Below are positions 1 through 8,800 of a stretch of 64,000 nucleotides of DNA, piece by piece (positions within the stretch are counted from its first letter, which is position 1; each line of letters opens with the position of its first letter). Origin of the DNA: Peristeroidobacter soli (GTDB taxonomy: Bacteria > Pseudomonadota > Gammaproteobacteria > Steroidobacterales > Steroidobacteraceae); NCBI RefSeq assembly GCF_004138485.1, contig NZ_RYEV01000003.1, positions 682,001 to 746,000 on the forward strand, read 5' to 3'. The translations under genes and the position numbers were made by a program. Under the pieces are notes generated by a model, which saw only the letters and a list, made by a program, of their open reading frames with translations, ran no database searches and was not told the origin of the DNA.

Positions 1-25
1 TCCGCCCTGGCTCAAGCACGGAAGC

Positions 26-928
26 TCACTTTTTGGGGGCGCCGAGGAATTGCCATTCGTAGGCGAACCGCAATTCCCGGTACTGCTTGCGCAGCTCGCT
101 CGGGAACGGGTCGAACGGCGAGGCCAGGCGCAGGATGGACAGCGCCGCCTGGTCGATTTCCTTGTTGCCGCTGGAGCGCCGGATCAGGGCGTCGCCCAGG
201 GTGCCGTCGGCTTGCAAAGAAACTTCCAGCACCGGGTTGCCGGTCTGGCCGTTGCGGGCGTACTGAGGAAAGTTGAGCGTGCCCAGCCGCTCGACCTTGG
301 AGCGCCACGCATTCAGGTAGGGCGCGAGTTTCGATTCGCGCGTGTTCGGCACGATCTCGATCGCTCCATCCAGGCGCTGACCGCGCAGGACCAGCGACGT
401 GTCGGTCGCGCTGGTCGCGATCGGGCGCGGAGCGGTGGTCGACAGCGCCAACGGCGTTTCCGCCTGCTGCGACGGATTGTTGTCACCGCTGCGGTATTCG
501 ACTTCGCTGCGATCACTCCGGCTGCTGATGATCTCCGTGGATCGCTGACCGGAGACCGCTTCCTTGTATTGATCGCTGTTGCCGTCGGGCACGCCGTCCA
601 GATCGGCCACGACCGGCGAGGACGTCGGATTCGCCGGCCGGACGCGCTCGTCGGTGGTGCCGCTGCCTTGCTGATTGCGCTGGGCCAGATATTGAGCGGT
701 GGGATTGTCGGCGGCCTTGGTGTCGTTACTGGTGAGCAACAGCACTTCCAGGGTCGGAGTAGGGCTGTTGTCACTGCGAGGCACGGCGAATGTGATGCCC
801 AGAATCACGATGCCGTGAAACAGCGCCGCCAGAAACAAAGTGGTGGTCAGCCGGTCGTTGACCGGTGCCTGTCCCTCCCGCAATTCGCCGGCGAGGGCTT
901 CGTCGTCTGGCGGGGCCGAAGCGTTCAT
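26..928 (-). CDS. TonB-family energy transducer (TonB3-like)
   Basis: The 300-residue protein has a short cytoplasmic N-terminus, one hydrophobic segment at about residues 28-50, a long polar periplasmic linker (about 55-200) and a C-terminal TonB-like domain (about 205-295) with the typical pattern YARNGQTGNPVLEVSLQADG. TonB proteins carry proton-motive energy from the inner membrane to outer-membrane receptors. It starts in a four-base overlap (ATGA) with the end of gshB, so the two are cotranscribed. In Pseudomonas aeruginosa a tonB3 gene lies in the same place between gshB and the pilG cluster and is needed for twitching. That role is inferred here from synteny only. The linker is not the Pro/Lys-rich type of classical TonB. 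Confidence 0.85.
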   Translation of the reverse strand: MNASAPPDDEALAGELREGQAPVNDRLTTTLFLAALFHGIVILGITFAVPRSDNSPTPTLEVLLLTSNDTKAADNPTAQYLAQRNQQGSGTTDERVRPANPTSSPVVADLDGVPDGNSDQYKEAVSGQRSTEIISSRSDRSEVEYRSGDNNPSQQAETPLALSTTAPRPIATSATDTSLVLRGQRLDGAIEIVPNTRESKLAPYLNAWRSKVERLGTLNFPQYARNGQTGNPVLEVSLQADGTLGDALIRRSSGNKEIDQAALSILRLASPFDPFPSELRKQYRELRFAYEWQFLGAPKK

Positions 929-1911
929 TTCAGTCGTTTCTCTATCGCATCCATGAGCAGGCCGGCGATCCGGGTGCCGAACTGCTTGTCCAGTTCACGG
1001 ACGCCGGTGGGACTGGTCACGTTGATCTCCGTGACGAAGCCGCCGATGACGTCCAGTCCAACAAAGAGCATCCCGCGACGCCGCAGCTCGGGCCCGATCT
1101 GAGCCACCAGCCAGCGGTCGCGATCGTTCAGCTCGCGGCCCACGCCCTTGGCGCCGGCGGCGAGATTGCCGCGATTGTCGGTGGCCGACGGAATGCGCGC
1201 CAGTGCATGGGGCGCCGGCTCGCCGTCGATGACCAGGATGCGCGAGTCGCCGCTCTCGACGATCTCCGGCAGATATTTCTGCACGATGGCGAAGCGCGTG
1301 CCGTACTCGGTCATGGTCTCGAAAATCACATTGGCATTCTTGTCGTGCTGTTCGAGCACGAAGATCGAGCGGCCGCCCATGCCGTACAGCGGTTTGCAGA
1401 CGATGCGCCCATGCTCCTTCAGGAACGCGTGCATGTCGGCCATGTCGCGGGTGATGAGCGTCGGCGCGCAACACTGCGGGAACCAGGCGGTGTATACCTT
1501 CTCGTTCATGTCGCGCAGACCCTGCGGCCGGTTCACTACCAGCACGCCGGCCTCCTCGGCACGTTCGAGGATGTACGTCGTATAGATGTACTCCATGTCG
1601 AACGGCGGGTCCTTACGCATCAGGATGACATCGAATTCGGACAATCCCTGCACCTGGGATTCGCCCAGCTGATACCAGTCCTCGAGATCGTTCTCGACCT
1701 TGAGCGGCGCCAGCCGCGCCAGCGGCACGCCGTCGCGCAGCCACAGGTCGCGCTGCTCGGTGTACCACAGCTCCCAGCCGCGCTCCTGGGCGGCCAGCAG
1801 CATGGCCAGCGTCGTGTCCTTGGCCGGTTTGATCTCAGAGATGGGATCCATGACCACGACGACGCGGACAGGTTGCGACACAGTGCTTGGGTGGGGGGGG
1901 GACATGGGCAT
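925..1911 (-). CDS. gshB: glutathione synthetase
   Basis: ATP-grasp enzyme that joins gamma-glutamylcysteine and glycine to make glutathione. The N-terminal signature VVMDPISEIKPAKDTTLAML and the C-terminal ATP-grasp stretch GLDVIGGFVTEINVTSPTGV match the family, whose usual length is about 315 residues; this start gives 328. I chose ATG 1911 because AGGTGA lies just upstream of it. ATG 1905 and GTG 1881 are alternatives, and the conserved core begins only near residue 16. Codons 4-6 contain a run of nine identical bases (positions 1893-1901), an odd place for a slippery tract. It is divergent from pilG and cotranscribed with the downstream TonB-like gene. Confidence 0.93.
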   Translation of the reverse strand: MPMSPPHPSTVSQPVRVVVVMDPISEIKPAKDTTLAMLLAAQERGWELWYTEQRDLWLRDGVPLARLAPLKVENDLEDWYQLGESQVQGLSEFDVILMRKDPPFDMEYIYTTYILERAEEAGVLVVNRPQGLRDMNEKVYTAWFPQCCAPTLITRDMADMHAFLKEHGRIVCKPLYGMGGRSIFVLEQHDKNANVIFETMTEYGTRFAIVQKYLPEIVESGDSRILVIDGEPAPHALARIPSATDNRGNLAAGAKGVGRELNDRDRWLVAQIGPELRRRGMLFVGLDVIGGFVTEINVTSPTGVRELDKQFGTRIAGLLMDAIEKRLK

Positions 1912-2091
1912 TTCACCTGGGAAGTCGAGCGTACACATCACACGTCAATTCGCGGCGCGAGCGCTGTGTGACGGGCTTCATAGTATAGGAAGGCGGGCGA
2001 TGGCGGCCCTATAACCAATATGTTAAAAGTTCCGGCGGTTGTGCCCCCCGTGGGAAAAGGCGATCAGTCGAGGGCTTGAGGAAACAGCGCG

Positions 2092-2505
2092 ATGGAGAAC
2101 TTAAGCGTGAGCCAGTCCGCCCGATTGTCGGGCCTCAAGGTGCTGGTCATCGACGACAGCAAGACCATCCGTCGCACGGCCGAGACGCTGCTGTCGAAGG
2201 AAGGTTGCGAGGTGTTCACGGCGGTCGACGGTTTCGACGCGCTGTCCAAGATCGCCGACCATCAGCCCGACATCGTGTTCGTGGACATCATGATGCCGCG
2301 GCTGGACGGCTATCAGACCTGCTCGCTGATCAAGCACAACAAGGTGTTCCGCTCCATTCCGGTGATCATGTTGTCGAGCAAGGACGGCCTGTTCGATCGC
2401 GCCCGTGGCCGCATCGTCGGCTCCGAGCACTATCTGACCAAGCCTTTCACCAAGGATGAGTTGTTGAACGCGATCGAAACCCATGTTGGCGCGGTTGCCC
2501 GGTAA
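2092..2505 (+). CDS. pilG: twitching motility response regulator PilG
   Basis: Stand-alone CheY-like receiver of 137 residues. Acidic pocket D21/D22, phosphoacceptor D65 in VFVDIMMPRLDG, and the conserved lysine in YLTKPF are all present. PilG takes phosphate from ChpA and promotes type IV pilus extension through PilB and cAMP in Pseudomonas. It is the first gene of the pilG-H-I-J-chpA-chpC series, and gshB reads away from it across a 180-base divergent gap that should hold both promoters. A GAGGA ribosome-binding site lies about 12 bases before the ATG. Assignment to PilG rather than a generic CheY rests on gene order plus sequence. Confidence 0.92.
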   Translation: MENLSVSQSARLSGLKVLVIDDSKTIRRTAETLLSKEGCEVFTAVDGFDALSKIADHQPDIVFVDIMMPRLDGYQTCSLIKHNKVFRSIPVIMLSSKDGLFDRARGRIVGSEHYLTKPFTKDELLNAIETHVGAVAR

Positions 2506-2574
2506 CCGGCCAGGGAACAGGTAATGCGCACAGCATTGGCAACGCGGACGGAGCAAGGTACGGCGGAGCAAGGT

Positions 2575-2940
2575 ATGGCACTGATCCTCATCGTCGACGA
2601 TTCGCCGACGGAAGTGCACGTGATGCAAAAGGCACTGGAGCGCCACGGCTATCAGACGGCGTCCGCCGGCGATGGCGCCGAGGCGATCCGCAAGGCCAAG
2701 GAAATGAAGCCCGATCTGATTTTCATGGACGTGGTGATGCCGGGCGTGAACGGCTTCCAGGCGACCCGCAAGCTCGCCTCCGATCCGGACACCAAGGCCA
2801 TTCCGGTGATCATGGTGACGTCCAAGGATCAGGAGACCGACCGCATCTGGGGCATGCGCCAGGGCGCCAAGGATTACCTGGTGAAGCCGGTCTCGATGGA
2901 AAAGCTGATCGAGAAGGCCCAGGCTGCGCTGGCCGGCTGA
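2575..2940 (+). CDS. pilH: twitching motility response regulator PilH
   Basis: Second single-domain receiver, 121 residues, with acidic pair D8/D9, phosphoacceptor D52 in FMDVVMPG and lysine in YLVKP. In characterised Chp systems PilH acts opposite to PilG, as phosphate sink or retraction regulator. An in-frame start exists upstream at 2524, but I prefer ATG 2575: GGAG sits seven bases before it, and the receiver fold begins right there (MALILIVDD). It follows pilG by 69 bases and precedes pilI by 38. Confidence 0.92.
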   Translation: MALILIVDDSPTEVHVMQKALERHGYQTASAGDGAEAIRKAKEMKPDLIFMDVVMPGVNGFQATRKLASDPDTKAIPVIMVTSKDQETDRIWGMRQGAKDYLVKPVSMEKLIEKAQAALAG

Positions 2941-2978
2941 CTCCGACAGGCCGTTTAATCCGGAAAAGTCGTAAGGAA

Positions 2979-3545
2979 ATGAGCGCCACCGCCACCCTCA
3001 AGTCGCTGCGAGACAAGCCGTTCGATCTCCTGCGGGAGCTGGAGCGACTGGCGCGCGTCGCGCTGACCGGGCAGGGCCGTGACGCGGCCGCCGAGCGCGA
3101 ATGGGTCGGCGTGGCCTTCCGGCTGAGCTCGGAAAGCTTTCTGGCCGCGCGTGAAGAGACCCGCGAGGTGCTGAGCTATCCGTCCGTTGTGACGCGCGTG
3201 CCAGGCGCGAAACCCTGGATTCGCGGCATTGCAAATGTGCGAGGTCAGTTGTTGCCGGTGGTGGATTTACGCGCTTATCTAGGCGGCGGCATGACCAGCA
3301 CCAATCGCAGCACGCGCGTGCTGGTGGCGAACCATCGCGAAGTGCCGGCCGGGCTGCTGGTGGACGAAGTGCTCGGGTTTCGACGCTTTGCCGATGGCGA
3401 GTTCTCGGCGACGCCGCCCGCGACCATCGCCCGCTGCGAACGTTATCTCGCCGGCGCGTTCCGTCGCGGCACGGAGAGCTGGCCGGTGTTCAGTCTGCGC
3501 TCGCTGCTGGAGAGCGCCGAGTTTTTGCAAGCGGCGGTGTCCTAG
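2979..3545 (+). CDS. pilI: CheW-like adaptor PilI
   Basis: 188-residue CheW-domain protein that should couple the receptor PilJ to the kinase ChpA. The CheW core runs from about residue 45 to the end, with the family pattern PWIRGIANVRGQLLPVVDL followed by a glycine-rich turn. The first 40 residues are an extra helical lead typical of PilI. It lies between pilH and pilJ, as in Pseudomonas and Xanthomonas. A GGAAA stretch precedes the ATG. Confidence 0.9.
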   Translation: MSATATLKSLRDKPFDLLRELERLARVALTGQGRDAAAEREWVGVAFRLSSESFLAAREETREVLSYPSVVTRVPGAKPWIRGIANVRGQLLPVVDLRAYLGGGMTSTNRSTRVLVANHREVPAGLLVDEVLGFRRFADGEFSATPPATIARCERYLAGAFRRGTESWPVFSLRSLLESAEFLQAAVS

Positions 3546-3673
3546 CCGCGGTCGATCGATTCAGTTTCAGTTTGGCCAAACAGATAGACGAGACGTTGGA
3601 AGACGGTCGTGCAAAACAACTACAGCATCAGCACACGGCATGCGCCGCCGCCTGTGACAGCGGGTTGGCACGG

Positions 3674-3695
3674 CATTTCGTCTTCTGACGAAATG
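3674..3695 (+). promoter_or_regulatory. hairpin just upstream of pilJ
   Basis: A perfect nine-base stem (3674-3682 with 3687-3695) and a TTCT loop sit 22 bases before the pilJ start, inside a 172-base gap that is long for this operon. There is no U-run after it, so it is not a standard terminator. It could stabilise or attenuate the downstream message. Function is unknown. Confidence 0.4.
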
Positions 3696-3717
3696 ATCGC
3701 CACGGATGGGCAGGGTC

Positions 3718-5823
3718 ATGGCTGAGAAAAAAATGATAGGCGTGCAGTTCCTGCCGGCCCTCATGGTGGTCGCGCTGGTCTGCGTAGTCACGGCACTCGG
3801 ATTGTTAGCGTTCGCAGGTGGCGACACGGGCGGCGACGACAAGAGCGTCCGCGAGATGAACGAGCTGCTGGCGCTGTCCCAGAAGTTGCCTCTGCAAGCG
3901 AACGCCGCGTTGAGCGGCACCCAAGGCGCGTTCAGCGCGCTGTCTGGATCCCGTACCCGTTACTCGACACTGGCTGCTTCGCTCGGTCCCGACGTGCAGG
4001 GCTTTGCCGGCAGCACCGAGCTGTTGAAACAGAGTCAGGCCATCCTGAACGCGCAGGAAGCCATCGAAGGCGTGCAGAAATCCGCCATCGAAGTGCGCGC
4101 GCTGGTGCCCCAGTTGTTACAGAGCCTCGGCAACGTCGCGAGCGCGCTCGGCTCGCCCGGCATCGAAGGCATGACCCGTCACCTGGAACGTTTCGAGCTC
4201 ACCGGGCTGCGCTTGCAACAGGACATGGAAGCGCTCGCCGGCGGCGTCGGCGACGCGACCGTGATCGCGCGCCGTCTGGCGGACGGCAACGATTATATGG
4301 GTCAGGTCGTCGGCGGCCTCGGCGGTGAAGACGCCGGCCTCGGCTTGCCGAAGGTCACGGGGCCGGAAGCGGAAGGCCGCTTCAAGAGCACCAGCTCTTT
4401 GTATGCTCAGCTGAGCGAGAAGGTGCGCACGGCGATTACCTCCGCCGATCGCGTCAAGGCCGCTCGCGAAGCCGCCGCGGCGCTCGCCGTCAGCGGCGAC
4501 AAGATCTACACCGCGTTCGCCACTCGCGTTGGTGTGCCAGGCGGTACCGCCGCGGGCGTCGTCAACAGCAAAGCGCTGCCGATCGGGTTGCTGGCGCTCG
4601 GCTTGATCTCGCTGGTCATTCTGGCGTCGCTGTATTCGATGGGCGGCAACATCCGCAAACAGCTGGAAGTGCAGGCGAGCAAGAACGAACGCAACCAGGA
4701 AGCGATTCTGCGACTGCTCGATGAACTGTCGAGCCTGGCCGACGGTGATCTCACCGTGCAGGCGACCGTGACCGAGGACATCACCGGCGCGATCGCGGAC
4801 TCCATCAATTACGCCATCGAAGCGCTGCGCGAGCTGGTCGCCACGATCAACGAGTCGGCGGTGTCGCTCGACTCCGCGGCCAAACAAACCCAGGGTTCGG
4901 TCAGTCAGCTGGCGAAGGCGTCGGTTGCGCAGTCCAAACAGGTCGCGCTGGCATCGGAGTCGGTGGCCGCGATGGCTTCGTCGACCGAAGAAGTGTCCGG
5001 CAACGCCGAGCGCTCGGCGGACGTCGCGCGTCACTCGGTGGATGTCGCCCACAAGGGCGGCGACGCCGTGCGCCGTACCATCGACGGCATGAACACCATT
5101 CGCGAGACCATTCAGGAAACGTCCAAGCGCATCAAGCGCCTCGGCGAGAGCTCGCAAGAGATCGGCAACATCGTCGAACTGATCAACGACATCGCCGAGC
5201 AGACCAACATTCTGGCCTTGAACGCCTCCATTCAGGCGTCGATGGCCGGTGAAGCGGGCCGCGGTTTCGCGGTCGTCGCCGACGAAGTGCAGCGGCTCGC
5301 CGAGCGCGCCGCCAACGCCACCAAACAGATCGAAGTGCTGGTGCGCACGATTCAGGCCGACACCAACGAAGCCGTGGTTTCGATGGAACGCAGCACCACG
5401 GACGTGGTGGGCGGAGCGCTGCTGGCCGAAAACGCCGGCGCGGCGCTGGAAGAAATCGAGCAGGTGTCGAATCAGATCGCCAGCTTGGTGCAAAACATTT
5501 CCGCCAGCGCGCGCCAGCAGTCGTCGGCGGCGCAGAACATCGCACGCAACATGGGCGTGCTCAGAGAGATCAGCTCGCAGACAGCGGAAAATTCCGCCGC
5601 TACGTCCAGCTCGGTCGGCAAGCTTGCCGAGCTGTCCTCGCAGCTGCGTAAGTCAGTCGCGGGCTTCCGTCTGCCGGACGCTGTGTCCGGTGGCTCTGCC
5701 TTGCTGACCGATCCGGCTCGCAAAGCGCCGCAGGTTTCGCCGCCGTCGCTCACCGCGACCGGCAGCAACACCGCCGCGAACCGCACCAACGCGCCGAAGA
5801 AAGTCAGCGGCCTCAACGTTTAA
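3718..5823 (+). CDS. pilJ: type IV pilus methyl-accepting receptor PilJ
   Basis: Receptor of the Chp system, about 701 residues from ATG 3718; an ATG at 3706 is an in-frame alternative. Transmembrane helix 1 is at about 10-33, a helical periplasmic PilJ-type region follows, helix 2 is at about 286-310, then a HAMP-like linker and a long cytoplasmic coiled coil. The signalling tip is at about 487-525 (INDIAEQTNILALNASIQ, then AGEAGRGFAVVADEVQ). Canonical receptors have AAIEAA at the tip; this has ASIQAS, as PilJ proteins do. In Pseudomonas PilJ senses pilin and surface contact. The window carries no pilK or chpB to methylate or demethylate it. Confidence 0.93.
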   Translation: MAEKKMIGVQFLPALMVVALVCVVTALGLLAFAGGDTGGDDKSVREMNELLALSQKLPLQANAALSGTQGAFSALSGSRTRYSTLAASLGPDVQGFAGSTELLKQSQAILNAQEAIEGVQKSAIEVRALVPQLLQSLGNVASALGSPGIEGMTRHLERFELTGLRLQQDMEALAGGVGDATVIARRLADGNDYMGQVVGGLGGEDAGLGLPKVTGPEAEGRFKSTSSLYAQLSEKVRTAITSADRVKAAREAAAALAVSGDKIYTAFATRVGVPGGTAAGVVNSKALPIGLLALGLISLVILASLYSMGGNIRKQLEVQASKNERNQEAILRLLDELSSLADGDLTVQATVTEDITGAIADSINYAIEALRELVATINESAVSLDSAAKQTQGSVSQLAKASVAQSKQVALASESVAAMASSTEEVSGNAERSADVARHSVDVAHKGGDAVRRTIDGMNTIRETIQETSKRIKRLGESSQEIGNIVELINDIAEQTNILALNASIQASMAGEAGRGFAVVADEVQRLAERAANATKQIEVLVRTIQADTNEAVVSMERSTTDVVGGALLAENAGAALEEIEQVSNQIASLVQNISASARQQSSAAQNIARNMGVLREISSQTAENSAATSSSVGKLAELSSQLRKSVAGFRLPDAVSGGSALLTDPARKAPQVSPPSLTATGSNTAANRTNAPKKVSGLNV

Positions 5824-5838
5824 GAAATACGCGAGACC

Positions 5839-8800
5839 ATGGCTGAGGTTTCATCGCAGACTCTGCACATCGTTGCGCGCGAGCTCGCCAGCGAACTGAA
5901 CGAAGCACGAGCTTCGTTGGAAGCGTTCGGCGAGCAGCAAGACAATCTCGCGCTGCTGCGTAAGTGCAATGAACACCTGCACGCGGTGCACGGCGCCCTG
6001 CGCGTCGCCGAAGTGTATGGCGCGGCGCTGCTGGCCGAAGAAATGGGCCAGGTCGCGAACTATCTGATCGCGAACTTCAACGAGAAACGTCATCTCGCCG
6101 AAGGCCTCGACGCGCTGATGCGCGCGATGGTCCAGCTGCCGACGTATCTCGAACGCGTGATGAGCGGCGGGCGCGACATGGCGCTCGTGCTGTTGCCTCT
6201 GTTGAACGACCTGCGCGCGGTGCGCGGTCATGCGCTGTTGTCCGAAGGCACGCTGCTGCTGCTGAATCTCAGCTCGGATCAACAGGCGAACCCGGTCGCG
6301 AATTCCGGCGAAGCCGCGCTGACCGTCGCGCAATGGGCGCGCAAGCTGCGCACTCGTTTCCAGCTGGGCCTGCTCGGCTGGATCAAGGGCGAGCGCCTGG
6401 ATCAGAACCTGGAGATCCTGTCGCGCACCGCCGAGAAACTCGAACACGTCGCGACCACACAAGCTGTATTCCAGCTGTGGTGGGTGGTCGGCGCGGTGCT
6501 CGAAGCATTGCGCGAGGGCGGTCTCGAAGGCAGCGCCTCGATCAAACGTCTGCTCGGTCAGGCCGACCGCGAGATGAAACGTTTGTATGAATCGGGCGAA
6601 GCGCGTTATTCCGATTCGCCGCCGCTCGAGCTGCTGAACAACGTGCTTTATTACGTGGCTCGTGCGCGCACCAATGGCCCGCGCGTCGCTGCTGTTCGCG
6701 CATCGTTCCGTCTGTCCGAGCTGCTGCCGGTCGACGACGGCGTCGAGCAAGCCCGCGAAAGCCTGTCTGCGCCGTCGGTCAAGCTGATGAAGACCGTGGC
6801 CGCCGCGATCAAGGAAGATCTGAGCCGCGTCAAAGACGCGCTCGATATCTTCGTTCGCCAGGGCGGCACCCAGGTCGACGAGCTCGCGCCGCAGCTGGAA
6901 TTGTTGAAGAAGATCGCCGATACGCTCGGTGTGCTCGGCCTCGGTGAGTTGCGCGACAAAGTGCAGTCCGAGACCACGGATCTGCAAGCCATCGTGGCGA
7001 ACAAGTCCAAGGCCAGCGAAGGCACCCTGCTGCGTATGGCGGCGACGCTCATCAAGGTCGAAGACAGTCTCGACGAACAGTTGGTCGGCATGATCGTTCC
7101 GACCGCGACCGAGTCAGGCAGCGCGCCGGCGAAACCGGCCGGCCCGGACGAAATCGAATTCCGTCTCGTGACCGAGGCGGTGCTGCGCGAATGTATCGTC
7201 AACATGGCGCGCATCAAGGAAGCGATCGCGCACACGTTGGACAAGCCTCGCGAAGGCGCGGCCGTCGATCAGATTCCTCAGCTCATGCGCGGCATCACCG
7301 CCGGCCTGCTGATGCTGGGCAAGACCCGCGTCGTCGAAATCATGGAAGGCATCGACAAGGCGCTGCAGAACTTCGTGCGCAGCGATGGCCTGACGTTGCC
7401 GCAAGAGGCGGTCGATCGTCTCGCCGACGCCATCGTCGCCGTCGAGTACTACATGGAAACCATCCAGGCCGGCCGCGCCGATCCCTGGTACATGCTCGAC
7501 AACGCCGAAACCTGCCTGCGTTATCTCGCTGAAACGCCGCCGGTGCCACGTGTCGAAGCGTTCGGCGGCACGACTGCCGATCACGCTCGCACCGTTGTCA
7601 TCGAGCCGCACGCGCCGACCGTTGCGCTCGGCACCGAACATGAGCCGACTGCTGTGCTCGATCCGGTCACGCACGAAGTGCGCCGTCCGACCAAGCCGGT
7701 CGCCGCCCCGCAGCCGCCTCCGGCTCCGCCCGCGATGCCGCCTGCACTCACGAAGCCCGTCGATCGCGAAGTCGATCCGGAATTCGTCGAGCTGTTCATC
7801 GAAGAGGCCAAGGACGAGATCGCCAAGCTCAACCAGTTCTTCCCGCTGTGGGATTCGAACCCGCAGGACCAGGAAGCGCTGGTCAACGTGCGTCGTTCCT
7901 TCCATACGTTGAAGGGCTCCGGTCGCATGGTGGGCGCACAGCTCATCGGCGACTTCGCCTGGTCGGTCGAGAACCTGTTGAATCGGGTGATCAACAAGAC
8001 GTTGGATCGCACGCCCGACATGATGAGCCTGATGCGCTCGGCCGTGGCCGCCATCCCCGAGCTGGTCGAACAGCTCGAGACGGGACGCGCGCCGCAAGCC
8101 GATATCGCGAAGATCATCAACACGGCGAACACGCTCGCCGGTGTGCGCCCGCCGTCCGCGACGCAGGCAATGGCCGCCGCTCCTGCCGCTGCGCCGGTTC
8201 GCCGTCCGGAACCCCCGGTGCTTACGGCAACCGCCATGGAGGCGCCGACGCTGTCACCTCTGCCGGAAAAAAAAACAGCCCCAGCCCCAGAGGCAATAAC
8301 CCCCGCGGCGGCATCGGCAGAATCCCCAATGGACCCGGGGCTCCACGAGATCTACGCCAAAGAAACCGCGGGGCACCTCGGGACGATTCATAAGTTCATC
8401 GCGGCCTGCCGGCTCGCGACGCCTCCTTATGCCGTCACCGAAGATCTGCATCGCTCGTGTCATACGCTGAGCGGCACGGCGAAAACCGCCGGCGCGCGTC
8501 AAGGCATCAAGATCGCGGAGCCGCTGAATCGATACATTCGCAAGCTCTACGATAATTCCATCGGCATGTCCGATGCCGGGCTGGCTTCGTTGTCGGATGC
8601 GGTGACCGCGATTCAGCAGGTGGTCGAGAACATCAACGAGAACACCGGCTTCTTCCTCGACCACGATCTGATCGTGCGTCGCCTGCACGATCTGGAGAAT
8701 GCCCTCGACTCGGAAATCTCCCGCATCGCCGAGCTCGGCGCATCCACGACTGCCAACGCCACTAATAGCGAAGCCACGGGCGAGCATTTCGTTACGTCGA

